In this document: in pieces, positions 9,943 through 20,472 of the stretch | Position numbering within the stretch: position 1 is the first letter of the stretch | How the letters are laid out: each line of letters opens with the position of its first letter | DNA from: Rhodopseudomonas palustris | GTDB lineage: Bacteria > Pseudomonadota > Alphaproteobacteria > Rhizobiales > Xanthobacteraceae | Direction of reading: 5' to 3' | DNA length: 64,000 nt | Assembly (NCBI GenBank): GCA_016215605.1 | Contig: JACRJB010000024.1 | Coordinates: 83,512-147,511 of the forward strand | The notes under the pieces: model-generated | Told to the model about the DNA's origin: nothing | Database searches by the model: none | The model's input: only the letters and a program-made list of their open reading frames with translations | Made by a program: the position numbers and the translations under genes

Positions 9943-11733
9943 TCAGTTGGCCTGCCGCCGCAGGAAGGCGGGGATATCCAGATGGTCGTCGCCCTGTGGC
10001 GCCTGGGCCACAGGTGCGGGGCGGCCATGGACGTCCAGGCCCTGCGGTGCCGGGCGCTTGGCATATTCCGAAACCGGATCATGCCCCATCTGCTCGGCGA
10101 TGCTGCGCTGCGGCCGGCGTTCCGGCAGCGGCGGCATCTGCGGCGCGGCCGGGGCCGCGACGTTGCGGACCGGGGCGCCCTGCTCGGCTTCGTCGTCACG
10201 ACGGCTGAGGCCGTTGGCGAGACGCTGCAGCAGCGACAGGCGGGTCTTCTGCGGCTCGTCGTCGACCTCGCCGCGCGCGGCCTGGCGGATCTCGTTCTGG
10301 GCCGGCACCGGCAATTCGTCGAACCGCGGCATCCGCGGCGCGCGCATGGCGGCGCGGTCGGGCTGCTGTGGGATGAAGGCGTCCGGGGTCTCCGGCTCCT
10401 CGGCGACCGAGCGCGCCTGCTCGACGTCGGGGAACAGCGACGGCTTCTGCGGGATCGGGCGGACCGTGACGTCGCCATAGGAGGCCGAGTGAACCGGCGC
10501 CTGAGCGACCTCCTGGGCCGGCATCTGCTCGTTGCTGACGGCGGCGGCGATCGCGGCGAGCGCGGCGCGCTCGACATTGGCGGCGCGCGCCACCGGGGCG
10601 GCGGCCTGGGCCGGCGCAGCGGCAGCCTGCGCCGCACGGGCGGCGGCGGCTTCGGCGATGCGCAAATTGTCGGCGCGCAGCTTGGCGGTCAGTTCAGCCA
10701 GACGGCTGTCAGCCGGCGCAGCAGCCTGAGCAGCCGCGCCGGCCGCGGCTGCGTTCCGCGACAACTGCGCCTGCTCGATGCCGGTGGCCACGACCGAGAC
10801 GCGGATGATGCCGTCGAGGCTTTCGTCGAACGTCGCGCCGACGATGATGTTGGCGTCCTGATCGACCTCTTCACGGATCCGGGTGGCGGCTTCGTCGACT
10901 TCGAACAGCGTCAGGTCCTTGCCGCCGGTGATCGAGATCAGCAGGCCGCGGGCGCCCTTCATCGAGGAATCGTCGATCAGCGGGTTGGCGATCGCGGCTT
11001 CGGCGGCGGTCAGCGCGCGCTTCTCGCCGGAGGCTTCGCCGGTGCCCATCATCGCCTTGCCCATCTCGCGCATCACGGCGCGGACGTCGGCGAAGTCGAG
11101 GTTGATCAGGCCTTCCTTGACCATCAGGTCGGTGATGCAGGCGACGCCGGAATACAGCACCTGGTCGGCCATCGCGAAGGCGTCGGCGAAGGTGGTCTTC
11201 TCGTTGGCGACCCGGAACAAGTTCTGGTTCGGGATGATCAGCAAGGTGTCGACCACCTTGTGCAGCTCGGTGATGCCGGACTCCGCGGTCCGCATCCGGC
11301 GCGCGCCCTCGAAGTGGAACGGCTTGGTGACGACGCCGACGGTGAGGATGCCCATCTCGCGCGCCGCCTTGGCGATCACCGGGGCCGCGCCGGTGCCGGT
11401 GCCGCCGCCCATGCCGGCGGTGACGAACACCATGTTGGCGCCGGTGAGATGATCGCGAATCTCGTCAATGACTTCCTGCGCTGCAGCGGAGCCGACATCC
11501 GGCTGCGAACCGGCACCGAGGCCCTGCGTGACCTGGGTGCCCATCTGGATCAGCCGCTGCGCTTTCGACATCGTCAGCGCCTGCGCGTCGGTGTTGGCGA
11601 CGACGAAATCAACGCCGTCGAGCCCGGCGGTGATCATGTTGTTGACCGCATTGCCGCCGGCGCCGCCGACGCCGAACACGGTGATCCGGGGCCGCAGCTC
11701 GCGAATGTCGGGAACGTTGAGATTGATGGTCAT
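9943..11733 (-). CDS. ftsZ: Cell division GTPase FtsZ
   Basis: The tubulin homologue that forms the Z ring at mid-cell. 596 residues from ATG 11733 ([15 protein letters not shown]), preceded by a GAGAGG ribosome-binding site; an open frame running 57 codons further upstream is not used. The GTP-binding signature is [17 protein letters not shown] near residue 105, and the T7 loop is [11 protein letters not shown]. After the globular ~320 residues comes a long Ala/Pro/Arg-rich linker typical of alphaproteobacteria, then the conserved tail [15 protein letters not shown] that binds FtsA. Transcribed after ftsQ-ftsA; ends at the hairpin at 9887-9916. Confidence 0.98.
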   Translation of the reverse strand: MTINLNVPDIRELRPRITVFGVGGAGGNAVNNMITAGLDGVDFVVANTDAQALTMSKAQRLIQMGTQVTQGLGAGSQPDVGSAAAQEVIDEIRDHLTGANMVFVTAGMGGGTGTGAAPVIAKAAREMGILTVGVVTKPFHFEGARRMRTAESGITELHKVVDTLLIIPNQNLFRVANEKTTFADAFAMADQVLYSGVACITDLMVKEGLINLDFADVRAVMREMGKAMMGTGEASGEKRALTAAEAAIANPLIDDSSMKGARGLLISITGGKDLTLFEVDEAATRIREEVDQDANIIVGATFDESLDGIIRVSVVATGIEQAQLSRNAAAAGAAAQAAAPADSRLAELTAKLRADNLRIAEAAAARAAQAAAAPAQAAAPVARAANVERAALAAIAAAVSNEQMPAQEVAQAPVHSASYGDVTVRPIPQKPSLFPDVEQARSVAEEPETPDAFIPQQPDRAAMRAPRMPRFDELPVPAQNEIRQAARGEVDDEPQKTRLSLLQRLANGLSRRDDEAEQGAPVRNVAAPAAPQMPPLPERRPQRSIAEQMGHDPVSEYAKRPAPQGLDVHGRPAPVAQAPQGDDHLDIPAFLRRQAN

Positions 11734-11827
11734 GAGTTGCCTCTCGATTACGCGCGCGTTGGTTCGTGGAGTCCCGGGCGAACGGCCTGGACGATCTGTG
11801 AAAGCGGAAGGGGGCGGAAAAGAGTCA

Positions 11828-13153
11828 TCAGAAGCCCTCGCGCAGCCAGCGGCCGACCTTGCCGAAGTAACCGGCGTGATCGGCGGTCCGGACGTGCCGG
11901 GCATGCCGCGGCTCGATGTGCTCGAGATGGGCGTATTGCGGATACACCAGCAGGCCCGAGGGAACCGCGAAGGATGCGCTCTTGGCTTCGGTGGGAAGCC
12001 GGCCGAAGCCGAGCGGACGGCCGACCCGCACCGGGCGGCCGAGAATGCGCGTGGCGAGTTCGGGGATGCCGGTCAGTTGCGACGCGCCGCCGCTCAGAAC
12101 CACGCGCGCCCGCGGTTCTGCAGCAAACGGCGAATCCGCAAGCCGGTCCCTGACCATCTCAAAAATCTCCTCGGCGCGATGCCGGATGATGTTCGCGATC
12201 GTCGCGCGGGAGATCACTTGCGGAGTATCCCGCTCATTGTCCCCGGCGGCCGGGATCGACATCAGCTCGCGCGCATCAGAACCGCCAGTTAGCACCGTGC
12301 CATATAACGTCTTGATTCGCTCGGCATCCGCAATGCATGCGCCGAGGCCGCGCGCGAGATCCATCGTGATGTGGTGACCGCCGAGCGCGAAACCGCTGGC
12401 GTGAACGAAGCGGCCGGCGGAGTAGATCGCCATCGTCGTCGTGCCGGCGCCCATCTCGATCAGCGCGGCGCCGATATCGGCCTCGTCGTCGGTCAGCACC
12501 GACAGGCCGGCGACGTACGGGCTCGCCGCCATCGCCTCGACCTCGAGATGACAGCGCTCGACCGCGAGCATCAGGTTCTTGGCGACGGTGGCGTCCGCGG
12601 TGACGACGTTCATGTCGACGCCGAATTGCCGCGCGACCATGCCGCGCGGATCGCGGATGCCCTTGACGCCGTCGAGCGTGTAGCCGACCGGCAGCGCGTG
12701 CAGCACGGCGCGGCCGGGCGCGGTGGCGTGGTGCATGCCGGTCGAGGTGACGCGGCTGACGTCGTCGGCGGTGACCGCGCCGCCCTTGATGTCTGCGGCG
12801 GCTTCGATCAGTTGGCCCTGCAGCCGGCCGGCCGAGACCGACAGCAGCACGGACTCGACCCGCACCTTGGCCATCCGCTCGGCGAGCGCGACGGCATGGC
12901 GGATCGCCTTCTCGCATTCGACCATGTCGACGACGGCGCCGGCCTTGACGCCGCGCGACTGGATCTGGCTGTAGCCGACCAGTTCGACGGCGTGGCTGCG
13001 GCCGCGCAGCGCGTCCTTCGGAGGCGACGGCTTCAGCCGTGCGATCATGCAGGCGATCTTGCTGGTGCCGATGTCGAGCGACGCCACCATCGCGGTCCGA
13101 TGCGGCGGCATCGGGCGGGTCTTCGGCGTCTGGGTGCGATCGAAGCCGGTCAC
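11828..13153 (-). CDS. ftsA: Cell division protein FtsA
   Basis: The actin-fold ATPase that tethers FtsZ to the membrane and recruits later divisome proteins. 441 residues. Phosphate-binding loop [15 protein letters not shown]; the SHS2 (1c) domain region includes [20 protein letters not shown]; phosphate 2 region [18 protein letters not shown]; adenosine motif [14 protein letters not shown]. The C-terminus ends in a basic amphipathic helix ([14 protein letters not shown]), the membrane-targeting sequence. It overlaps the ftsQ stop by 4 bp and precedes ftsZ by 94 bp. Confidence 0.97.
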   Translation of the reverse strand: MTGFDRTQTPKTRPMPPHRTAMVASLDIGTSKIACMIARLKPSPPKDALRGRSHAVELVGYSQIQSRGVKAGAVVDMVECEKAIRHAVALAERMAKVRVESVLLSVSAGRLQGQLIEAAADIKGGAVTADDVSRVTSTGMHHATAPGRAVLHALPVGYTLDGVKGIRDPRGMVARQFGVDMNVVTADATVAKNLMLAVERCHLEVEAMAASPYVAGLSVLTDDEADIGAALIEMGAGTTTMAIYSAGRFVHASGFALGGHHITMDLARGLGACIADAERIKTLYGTVLTGGSDARELMSIPAAGDNERDTPQVISRATIANIIRHRAEEIFEMVRDRLADSPFAAEPRARVVLSGGASQLTGIPELATRILGRPVRVGRPLGFGRLPTEAKSASFAVPSGLLVYPQYAHLEHIEPRHARHVRTADHAGYFGKVGRWLREGF

Positions 13154-14148
13154 GCGTCACCAGCCTTCTTTTTGGACTTCTTGTCCTTGCTGTAGAGGTC
13201 TTCGCGGGCCTTCGCGGCGTTGTCCGACAGCCGCACCGTCAGCCGGTCCGGCAGCCGCATGTCGATCGCGGTGATGTCGCGCGTGAACAGCTTGTCGTCC
13301 TGATCGAGCTTGCTGAGCGTCGCCAGCGAATTTCCGACGTCCTGCTCCGGCAGCCGGATCACCAGGCCGTTCGCCAGCCAGACATTCCAGCGCCGCTCGC
13401 CGACCAGCGCGACCGCGCGGGTCTGCGACTGCACCTGCGGATAGCGCGCCAGCAGCGCGAGGAAGTCCTTGGCGCGTTCGCCGGCGCCTTTGCCGACCAC
13501 CAGCGGCAGCGACAGGAAGCGGCGTGCCACATAGGGCTCCAGCACGGCGCCGTCATCGGCGATCACCGCAGTGCGACCGTCGAGCTGCCAGCGCGCGAAG
13601 GCGGTGCGCTCCACGATGTCGATCTGCAATTCGCCGGGATAGAATTTCAGCACCGTGGCGTCGGCGATCCACGGGTTTGCCTTCAGTTTGTCACGCACCG
13701 CCGCAGCGTCGAGGAACAGCAGCGAGGACCGCCCGGTGACCCCGCCGATCGCCAGAATCTCGTCCTGCGTCAATTGCTTGCGGCCGCTGATCGCGACCTG
13801 CTCGATGCGGAACCCGGCGATGACCGCGACCGCGTTCCGGGCGTCGTCCAATCCCTGAACGAATTCATCGACATGGCCGCCCTTGACGATGCCGAGACCG
13901 GCGCTGCCGAGCAGGATCAGCGCGGTCGCGGCCACGCCGATCCGGCGCGGCGTGTATTTCTCCAGCGTTGCGATGATGCCGCGCTGCGGCTCGGGCCGCA
14001 CCAGCCGCTTGGTCGGACGCGGCTGCGGCCGCTTGCGGCGGGCCATGCGATGGCGCAGCAGTGCAGCGGCCGCAACGGCGACCGCTTTCAGGTCAGACTG
14101 AAACCCCGACAGTCGCGACGACTGGGCGAGGCGCCCTCCACCATCCAT
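13150..14148 (-). CDS. ftsQ: Cell division protein FtsQ
   Basis: A bitopic inner-membrane protein that scaffolds FtsL and FtsI in the divisome. 332 residues: a basic cytoplasmic N-terminus (RRKRPQPRPTKRLVRPEPQR), one TM helix (RIGVAATALILLGSAGLGIV), a POTRA domain (FRIEQVAISGRKQLTQDEIL) and the beta FtsQ domain (AVIADDGAVLEPYVARRFLSLPLVVG). The start chosen is ATG 14148 (MDGGGRLAQSS); a TTG 33 bp upstream is possible. The stop overlaps the ftsA start by 4 bp, so the two are translationally coupled. Confidence 0.93.
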   Translation of the reverse strand: MDGGGRLAQSSRLSGFQSDLKAVAVAAAALLRHRMARRKRPQPRPTKRLVRPEPQRGIIATLEKYTPRRIGVAATALILLGSAGLGIVKGGHVDEFVQGLDDARNAVAVIAGFRIEQVAISGRKQLTQDEILAIGGVTGRSSLLFLDAAAVRDKLKANPWIADATVLKFYPGELQIDIVERTAFARWQLDGRTAVIADDGAVLEPYVARRFLSLPLVVGKGAGERAKDFLALLARYPQVQSQTRAVALVGERRWNVWLANGLVIRLPEQDVGNSLATLSKLDQDDKLFTRDITAIDMRLPDRLTVRLSDNAAKAREDLYSKDKKSKKKAGDA

Positions 14149-14426
14149 TGCTGCGCTCGTACTCGTTATGCCCGCAACCAACCGGGCTCAGGCGCAGCGA
14201 CGTCTCGGTGCTGCACGGTCGTTCGATCGCGGAACGGAGAATCCGCCCGGTCACGCGCCCCGGCAGCCGAGCGCCAAATGCGCGGCCAGCGTTAACCTTC
14301 GGCTCTCCTGGTAAACAAAAAGTAAAGGCGCCCGCTGCAGGCCGGGATTTGTTGCGTTTTCTGAGGGATTTGCGCGCGAACGCGGTATTTTTGCCGGCAG
14401 ATCCCGGGAACCCGCGCGGCCGGGCG

Positions 14427-15416
14427 TTAACGCCGGACGCTGCGCTCGGCCAAGGCGATCTGGCCGTGCAGGAAGTCGACGAAGCCGATGCCCTGCGCCT
14501 GCAACGCCTTCGGATACAGCGACGCCTTGGTCAGGCCCGGCAAGGTGTTGGTCTCGAGGAAGATCGGGCCGTCGGCGGCGACGATGAAATCCGAGCGCGA
14601 ATAGCCGCGGCAGCCCATCACCCGGTGGGCCTTCACCGCGTCGGCCATGATCACCGCCGAGACCTCGGGCGCGAACCGGCCGGGGCAGATCTCCTGGGTC
14701 GACTTGGCGAGATATTTGGCGGTGTAGTCGAAGCCGCCGTCGGCCGGCACGATCTCGATCGGCGGCAGCGCCAGCAGCGCACCGTCCGGCTGCTCCAGCA
14801 CCCCGCAGGTCGCCTCGATGCCGGAGACGAACGGCTCGATCAGATAGTCCTCGGTCTTCGCCGCGTTACGCACCGCGACCAGATCCTGCTTCGCGTTGAT
14901 GAAGAACAGGCCGTAGCTCGAGCCGTCGCGCATCGGCTTGGCGATCAGCCGGCCATGCGCGGCCAGCGCCTCGTCCGCCTGCTCGAGCGCAATGCCGGCC
15001 GGCGCCCGCACGCCGGCGATCGCGGCGAACCGCTTGGCGGCGACCTTGTCGAAGGCGAGATGCGACGACGCCGCGCCGGAGCCGGTGAAGGGCACGCCGC
15101 GCAGCTCGCACATCGCCTGCAATTCGCCGTTCTCGGCGACACCGCCGTGCAGGCCGAGCACCAGCAGCCGCTGATCGGCCGCCGCGCGATCGAGCGCGCG
15201 TTCGAGCGGGCCGAGAGTCCCGCCGGCGGGCTGAAACGCGTCCTCGAACGGCCGCCGATGCGCCAGCAGCGCCTCCGCCGTCACCGCGTGCACGATGTCG
15301 TCGACGTTCCAGAACCACAGCTCGGCGTCGGGCAGCGCCGCATGCAGCGCCTGCGCCGAAGCCACCGACACCAGCCGCTCCTTGCTGGTGCCACCGAAGA
15401 GAATCGTCTGTCGCAT
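14427..15416 (-). CDS. ddl: Divergent D-alanine--D-alanine ligase (ATP-grasp)
   Basis: Makes the D-Ala-D-Ala dipeptide used by MurF. 329 residues in the dcw position normal for ddlB, before ftsQ. ATP-grasp elements are present: KPMRDGSSYGLFF (the Ddl KP..GSS loop), EPFVSGIEATCGVL, GYSRSDFIV and LETNTLPGLT with the metal ligands. The substrate loop reads LHGGVAENGELQ where classical Ddl has HG..GEDG, so Gly and Asp of that motif are changed to Ala and Asn. The context and the rest of the active site still favour Ddl function. The symbol is used on the basis of family and position. Confidence 0.8.
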   Translation of the reverse strand: MRQTILFGGTSKERLVSVASAQALHAALPDAELWFWNVDDIVHAVTAEALLAHRRPFEDAFQPAGGTLGPLERALDRAAADQRLLVLGLHGGVAENGELQAMCELRGVPFTGSGAASSHLAFDKVAAKRFAAIAGVRAPAGIALEQADEALAAHGRLIAKPMRDGSSYGLFFINAKQDLVAVRNAAKTEDYLIEPFVSGIEATCGVLEQPDGALLALPPIEIVPADGGFDYTAKYLAKSTQEICPGRFAPEVSAVIMADAVKAHRVMGCRGYSRSDFIVAADGPIFLETNTLPGLTKASLYPKALQAQGIGFVDFLHGQIALAERSVRR

Positions 15417-15523
15417 GAATTCGGTCCGCCGGGCGGTCCCTGTTGAATCAGAATGGTCGGTGCATCACCGCGGACCGGCGCGCCGGCAATCTCACCGATT
15501 TGGCTGATTCGGAGAAGCCGCGA

Positions 15524-16879
15524 CTATTCCGCGCGGCGCAGGCAGATCAGCCCCGAGCCGAGCAGCGCCACCAGCGCCGGCGTCGCCAGCCCGATCACCC
15601 GCAGCGGCTCCCACATCCCGCCTTCGGTCGCGACCATGCCGATCCACATCACGCCGGCCCAGGCGATCAGCAGCGGCACGACCTTGACCTCACCACTGCG
15701 CCGCCACGCATCGAACTGCACCACCGCGACCAGCGGCACGACGAACGCGACGTAGTTCGGCTGCGACACCGACAGCATCACCGGCAACGCCGCGCACAGG
15801 ATCGCACCGCCGATCAGCAGCGCTTCGGATGGCGCCGGCTGCGGCCCGGTCAACTGCCAGAACCGGCCGTGGCCGATCCACAGCAGCGCGCCGACCAGCG
15901 CGACGTTGAAGGCCATCTGCCCGGCTGTGGCGAAGGTCGGCAGCGTGTCCGTCGTCGGCAGACCGCCGGCGCCGATCCGCGCCAACATCGCGCCGATGCT
16001 CAGCATGTCGTAGGACGTGAAGGTGATCTCGGCCGCGATCTTCGGATTCGGCACGCCGGTGAAGATGCCGCTGAGATGCTGCGTCCACATCGCGGTGTAG
16101 AGCTTCAGAACTTCGGCCGGACCGAGGCACAACGTCGGCACCACGAAGAGGAACAGCAGACTGAAGCCGGCCGTGGCGAGCACCGTCTTCATGTCCCGCC
16201 GCAGCACCGGAAAGATCAGCAGCGCCAGCGGAAACAGCTTGATGGTGAAACCGATCGCCAGCGCGCAGGCCGCCGCATAGATCCGGCCCTGAACATACAG
16301 CACCAGGAATGCCACCATCGTCAGCAGCACCAGCGCGCTCGGCTGACCGCGGCCGAGCCCGTCGCCGAGAAACGGCAGCAGCAACGCCAGCGGCCCGAGC
16401 CGCAGCATCCACCACGCATTCCAGTCGGACTGTTGCAGCGGCGCCGACCGACGTTCCAGCGCCCTCGCCCACCAGTCGATCGCGATCAGCAGAGCCGCCG
16501 CGCTCAGCGCGTACCAGACCGCGATCGAGGCGCGCAGCGGCAGCGCCCACGCCGGCTTGGGAACGCCGTCGAGCGGATAGGCGAACGGCCCCATCAAGAG
16601 CGCGAAGAACGGCGGGTAGTGATAGGTCCAGCCGTGATGATCGGCGACTTCGTACAACGGATAGCCGGTCCAAACCGCCCAACCGGCGCGGAAGAACACC
16701 TGGACGTCGCCGAAGCCGTGCACCGCCGAGCGCTTGACCACGATCGGAAGATAGATGCACAGCGCCAGCGTCACGGCGGCGATCAGCGCGATCTCGTACC
16801 AGTGCAGTTGCCGCAGACGCGGCGCGAAGGCTCGTTGCAACGAAAGTGCTCCAGTCCTCGAGAGCGGCGGGGGTGACAC
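15524..16879 (-). CDS. GT87-type (DUF2029) polytopic membrane glycosyltransferase
   Basis: 451 residues with about ten hydrophobic segments (for example EIALIAAVTLALCIYLPIVV, ALVLLTMVAFLVLYVQG, LLIFPVLRRD). Near the N-terminus, after TM1, is DVQVFFRAGWAVWTGYPLYE, the Asp- and Trp-rich loop characteristic of DUF2029/GT87, and TYHYPPFFALLMGP follows. Relatives transfer mannose or arabinose from polyprenyl-phosphate donors in actinobacteria; the substrate here is unknown. The start is GTG 16879, with a TTG 13 codons downstream as the alternative. It lies between murB and ddl inside the division block, an unusual place for such a gene. Confidence 0.8.
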   Translation of the reverse strand: MSPPPLSRTGALSLQRAFAPRLRQLHWYEIALIAAVTLALCIYLPIVVKRSAVHGFGDVQVFFRAGWAVWTGYPLYEVADHHGWTYHYPPFFALLMGPFAYPLDGVPKPAWALPLRASIAVWYALSAAALLIAIDWWARALERRSAPLQQSDWNAWWMLRLGPLALLLPFLGDGLGRGQPSALVLLTMVAFLVLYVQGRIYAAACALAIGFTIKLFPLALLIFPVLRRDMKTVLATAGFSLLFLFVVPTLCLGPAEVLKLYTAMWTQHLSGIFTGVPNPKIAAEITFTSYDMLSIGAMLARIGAGGLPTTDTLPTFATAGQMAFNVALVGALLWIGHGRFWQLTGPQPAPSEALLIGGAILCAALPVMLSVSQPNYVAFVVPLVAVVQFDAWRRSGEVKVVPLLIAWAGVMWIGMVATEGGMWEPLRVIGLATPALVALLGSGLICLRRAE

Positions 16880-17127
16880 GTCGGCGGGGCGGAAGCATGG
16901 CGTTCATGTTTCAGCTTATGTGAAGGAAGCACCGCTGCACAGCCTGCCCGTATCGCCGTTTGTGCAGCCGAGCACTGCATCCACGCCGCACGCCTAACGA
17001 TGCGGCGATCGCTGCGCCGTCCCGCGGTGGACGTGACCGGTCAAAACGTTAAATGTTCGCGGCGCAAAATGAGACCCCTGCCGCCGGATTCGGCTATGCG
17101 ACGAACGATCGATTGACGGGAACCATC

Positions 17128-17961
17128 ATGATCAGGGCCTGGCTCGACCTCTCCACCACCGGCACCTTCGTGACGCTGGCGCTGCTGTATTACGGCGTCG
17201 CGCTGGCGCTGGTCACGATCACCTGCCTTTCGCCGCTGCGCGGACCGGTTTCCAGGTTCAACGGCGTGGTCGCGCCGTTCTTCTCGTCGGTCGCGGTGCT
17301 GTTCAGCCTGCTCACCGGCTTCCTCGGCTACGAAGTCACGGAACGCAATCGCCGCGCCACCAGCGCGGTGCAGGCCGAGGCCGGGGAACTGCAGAACCTC
17401 TACACGTTGAGCGTCGCGTCGGTCACCGACATGCACAAGATCCGCATCGCGCTGAAGGACTACGCGAAGTCGGTGCTGCACGACGAATGGCCGGCGGCGC
17501 GCGGCGAGAGTGCGGCGGCGACGACGCAGACCTACGACGAATTGCTGACCCAGCTCAGCGATCCGAGCATCAGCAGGGATGCCAGCGCCGCGGTGCATGT
17601 CGCGATGCTCAGCGCCGCCGTTCGGGTCGGGACCGCGCGCAATTCGCGGCTCAGCCTGTCGACCGACCGCACAAGCGAGCTGAAGTGGATTTCGGTGCTG
17701 CTGCTCGGCGTCATCACCCAGGTGGCGCTGACGCTGGTGCATCTGGACAAGCCGCGCGCGATGCTGGCGGCGCTCACCGTGTTCGCCACCGGCGCGATCG
17801 TCGCCTTGGGACTGATCGCGTTGCAGGAGGATCCGTTCAGCGGCGTGTTCCGTGTGTCGGCGGCGCCGCTCGAACGCGTACTGACGCTGCCGGATACGCC
17901 GACATTGCCGCCGTCGGCGCTGCCGCCCGTGGCGCCGACGGCGCCACCCGCCGCGAAGTAA
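17128..17961 (+). CDS. DUF4239-like membrane protein
   Basis: 277 residues with two N-terminal TM helices (FVTLALLYYGVALALVTITC and VVAPFFSSVAVLFSLLTGFL), a long soluble helical region and two TM helices towards the C-terminus (ISVLLLGVITQVALTLVHL and MLAALTVFATGAIVALGLIA), ending in a Pro/Ala-rich tail. This layout and the bestrophin-like spacing match DUF4239; no function is established. The start was put at ATG 17128 rather than 17053. It is on the opposite strand to all its neighbours, converges on murB with a 4-bp gap and diverges from the GT87 gene. Confidence 0.78.
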   Translation: MIRAWLDLSTTGTFVTLALLYYGVALALVTITCLSPLRGPVSRFNGVVAPFFSSVAVLFSLLTGFLGYEVTERNRRATSAVQAEAGELQNLYTLSVASVTDMHKIRIALKDYAKSVLHDEWPAARGESAAATTQTYDELLTQLSDPSISRDASAAVHVAMLSAAVRVGTARNSRLSLSTDRTSELKWISVLLLGVITQVALTLVHLDKPRAMLAALTVFATGAIVALGLIALQEDPFSGVFRVSAAPLERVLTLPDTPTLPPSALPPVAPTAPPAAK

Positions 17962-17965
17962 TCAC

Positions 17966-18898
17966 TCAGCGCGCGGCGCCCGCCGCGACGCCGATCCGCT
18001 TGATCTCCCATTGCAGTTCGACGCCGGACTGCGCCTTGACGCGTTCGCGCACGGTTTCGCCCAGGGTCTCGATGTCGGCCGCGGTGGCGTCGCCGGTGTT
18101 GATCAGGAAGTTGCAGTGCATCTCCGAGACCTGCGCGCCGCCGATCTTCAGGCCGCGGCAGCCGGCGGCGTCGATCAGCTTCCAGGCGCTGTGGCCGGGC
18201 GGATTCTTGAAGGTCGAGCCACCGGTCTTCTCGCGCACCGGCTGCGCCAGTTCGCGATGCGCCTGCACCTCGTTCATCTTGGCGCGGATCGCATCCGGCG
18301 ACGCCGGCGTGCCGCGAAATCGTGCCGAGACAAAGATCAGCGACGGATCGGCGCCAGTGGCGCGATAGCTGAACCGCATGCCGGCATTGTCGATGACGTG
18401 CCGCGTTCCCGCGCGATCGAGCGCATGGGCGTCGATCAGCACATCCTTGGTCTCGCGGCCGTTGGCGCCGGCGTTCATCCGCAGCGCGCCGCCGATCGTG
18501 CCGGGAATTCCGAAATAGAATTCGAGCCCGCCGAGCTGCGCCGCCGCCGCGGTTTCGGCCACGCGCTTGTCGAGCGCCGCCGCGCCGGCCTGCACGATCT
18601 CGCCGTCGCTGCGCACCTCGCCGAAGCCGCGCGGCGCGAGGCGGATCACCACGCCCGGCAGCCCGCCGTCGCGCACGATCAGATTCGAGCCGACGCCGAT
18701 GCACAGGACCGGCACCTCCGCCGGCAGAAGCGACAGGAAGTAACCGAGGTCGTCGGCGTCCGCCGGGGTGAACAGCACCTGCGCCGGCCCGCCGACGCGA
18801 AACCACGTCAGCGGCGCCATCGGCTCATTGCCGAGCAGCCGCCCGCGCAACTCCGGCATCGCGGCTTTGAGCTCTGCGGCGAGGTCGGGAAAGGTCAT
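17966..18898 (-). CDS. murB: UDP-N-acetylenolpyruvoylglucosamine reductase
   Basis: The flavoenzyme that reduces UDP-GlcNAc-enolpyruvate to UDP-MurNAc with NADPH. 310 residues. FAD-binding segments [25 protein letters not shown] and [18 protein letters not shown] are clear, and the proton-donor Ser lies in [19 protein letters not shown]. The loop between the two halves identifies a short type II-like MurB. It starts 31 bp after murC and is the last gene of the upstream dcw block before the strand switch. Confidence 0.97.
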   Translation of the reverse strand: MTFPDLAAELKAAMPELRGRLLGNEPMAPLTWFRVGGPAQVLFTPADADDLGYFLSLLPAEVPVLCIGVGSNLIVRDGGLPGVVIRLAPRGFGEVRSDGEIVQAGAAALDKRVAETAAAAQLGGLEFYFGIPGTIGGALRMNAGANGRETKDVLIDAHALDRAGTRHVIDNAGMRFSYRATGADPSLIFVSARFRGTPASPDAIRAKMNEVQAHRELAQPVREKTGGSTFKNPPGHSAWKLIDAAGCRGLKIGGAQVSEMHCNFLINTGDATAADIETLGETVRERVKAQSGVELQWEIKRIGVAAGAAR

Positions 18899-18929
18899 GA
18901 ACGCGGACTACGCTGACGGCCGACCGGCA

Positions 18930-20333
18930 TCAACCCAGCGCCTTCAGTTCGCCCGGCAGCGCGTAGGCCCATTGCGTGATGTTGCCGGCGCCGAGGCAGA
19001 CCACGTAGTCGCCGCTGTTGGCGACGCCGGCGACGACGCCGGCGAGCGAGCCGGAATCGGGCAGCGGGACGACGTTGCGATGGCCGTGGGCGCGCAGGCC
19101 GAGCACGAAGTGATCGCGGTCGATGCCGGGGATCGGCGCCTCGCCGGCCGGATAGACGTCCGCGACGATCACGGTGTCGGCGTCGTTGAAGCAGGTGCAG
19201 AATTCCTCGAACAGCGATTGCAACCGCGTGAAGCGATGCGGCTGCACCACGGCGATGATCTTGCCGCTGGTCGACTCCCGCGCCGCCTTCAGCACCGCGG
19301 CGATCTCGACCGGGTGGTGGCCGTAATCGTCGATGATGGTGACGCCGCGCCACTCGCCGGTCTTGGTGAAGCGCCGGCGCACGCCGCCGAACGCCGCGAG
19401 CGCCTTGCGGATGGTGTCGTCGGACAGGCCCAATTCGTGCGCCACGGCGACGGCCGCGGTGGCGTTGAGCGCGTTGTGCCGGCCCGGCATCGGCAGCATC
19501 AGATCGGCGATCTCGTGCGCGGTGCCGGCCTTGCGGTCGCGAAACGCGACCTTGAAGGTCGAGCCGCTGCCCTGCGGATTGAGATCGATCAGCCGCGCGT
19601 CGGCCTGCGGATTTTCGCCGTAGGTGATGATGCGGCGGTCCTCGATCTTGCCGACCAGCGCCTGCACCACCGGATGGTCGATGCACATCACCGCGAAGCC
19701 GTAGAACGGCACGTTCTCGACGAAATGCCGGAACGCGTCCTGCACCGCGTCGAAGGTCTTGAAGTGATCGAGATGTTCGGGATCGACATTGGTGACGATC
19801 GCGACATCCGCCGGCAGCTTGAGGAAGGTGCCGTCGCTTTCGTCGGCCTCGACCACCATCCAGTCGCCGGCGCCGAGCCGCGCGTTGGTGCCGTAGGCGT
19901 TGATGATGCCGCCGTTGATCACGGTGGGATCGAGTTCGCCGGCGTCGAGCAGCGCCGCGACCATCGAGGTCGTGGTGGTCTTGCCGTGAGTGCCGGCGAT
20001 CGCGACGCAGCTCTTCAGCCGCATCAGTTCGGCCAGCATCTCGGCGCGCCGCACCACCGGGATGCGCTGCGCCCGCGCTGCCAAGAGTTCCGGATTGTCG
20101 CGCTTGATCGCGGTCGACACCACCAGCACGTCGGCGCCGGCGACGTTGTCGGCCTTGTGGCCGACGCTGATCGAGATGCCCTTGTCGCGCAGCCGGTTGA
20201 CGTTGGCGCTCTCCGAGGCGTCGGAACCCTGCACGGTGTAGCCGAGATTGCACAGCACCTCGGCGATGCCGCTCATGCCGATGCCGCCGATCCCGACGAA
20301 GTGAATGGGTCCGATCTCGCGCGGCAGTCTCAT
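18930..20333 (-). CDS. murC: UDP-N-acetylmuramate--L-alanine ligase
   Basis: Adds L-Ala to UDP-MurNAc in the cytoplasm. 467 residues from ATG 20333 ([14 protein letters not shown]); the frame extends 25 codons further but without family support. Mur-ligase signatures: [14 protein letters not shown] (nucleotide-fold N-domain), [14 protein letters not shown] (P-loop), [11 protein letters not shown] and [10 protein letters not shown]. It follows murG by 139 bp and is close to murB. Confidence 0.97.
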   Translation of the reverse strand: MRLPREIGPIHFVGIGGIGMSGIAEVLCNLGYTVQGSDASESANVNRLRDKGISISVGHKADNVAGADVLVVSTAIKRDNPELLAARAQRIPVVRRAEMLAELMRLKSCVAIAGTHGKTTTTSMVAALLDAGELDPTVINGGIINAYGTNARLGAGDWMVVEADESDGTFLKLPADVAIVTNVDPEHLDHFKTFDAVQDAFRHFVENVPFYGFAVMCIDHPVVQALVGKIEDRRIITYGENPQADARLIDLNPQGSGSTFKVAFRDRKAGTAHEIADLMLPMPGRHNALNATAAVAVAHELGLSDDTIRKALAAFGGVRRRFTKTGEWRGVTIIDDYGHHPVEIAAVLKAARESTSGKIIAVVQPHRFTRLQSLFEEFCTCFNDADTVIVADVYPAGEAPIPGIDRDHFVLGLRAHGHRNVVPLPDSGSLAGVVAGVANSGDYVVCLGAGNITQWAYALPGELKALG

Positions 20334-20472
20334 GGGAAAGGTCTCTATCGTTGGCTCGGGACGCCCGGCTCGTTGCCGGCATCCACGGTTCAGGGTCACT
20401 TCATGCAAGACGAGGATGGCCGGGACAAGTCCGGCCGGGATGCAAAAACCAGGTTTTTCGGCGCGCCGGCCC

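Noticed and set aside
14280..14320. Possible CtrA-type TTAA-N7-TTAA site upstream of ftsQ
   Set aside because: Only one half (GTTAACC) is present; the second half does not match.
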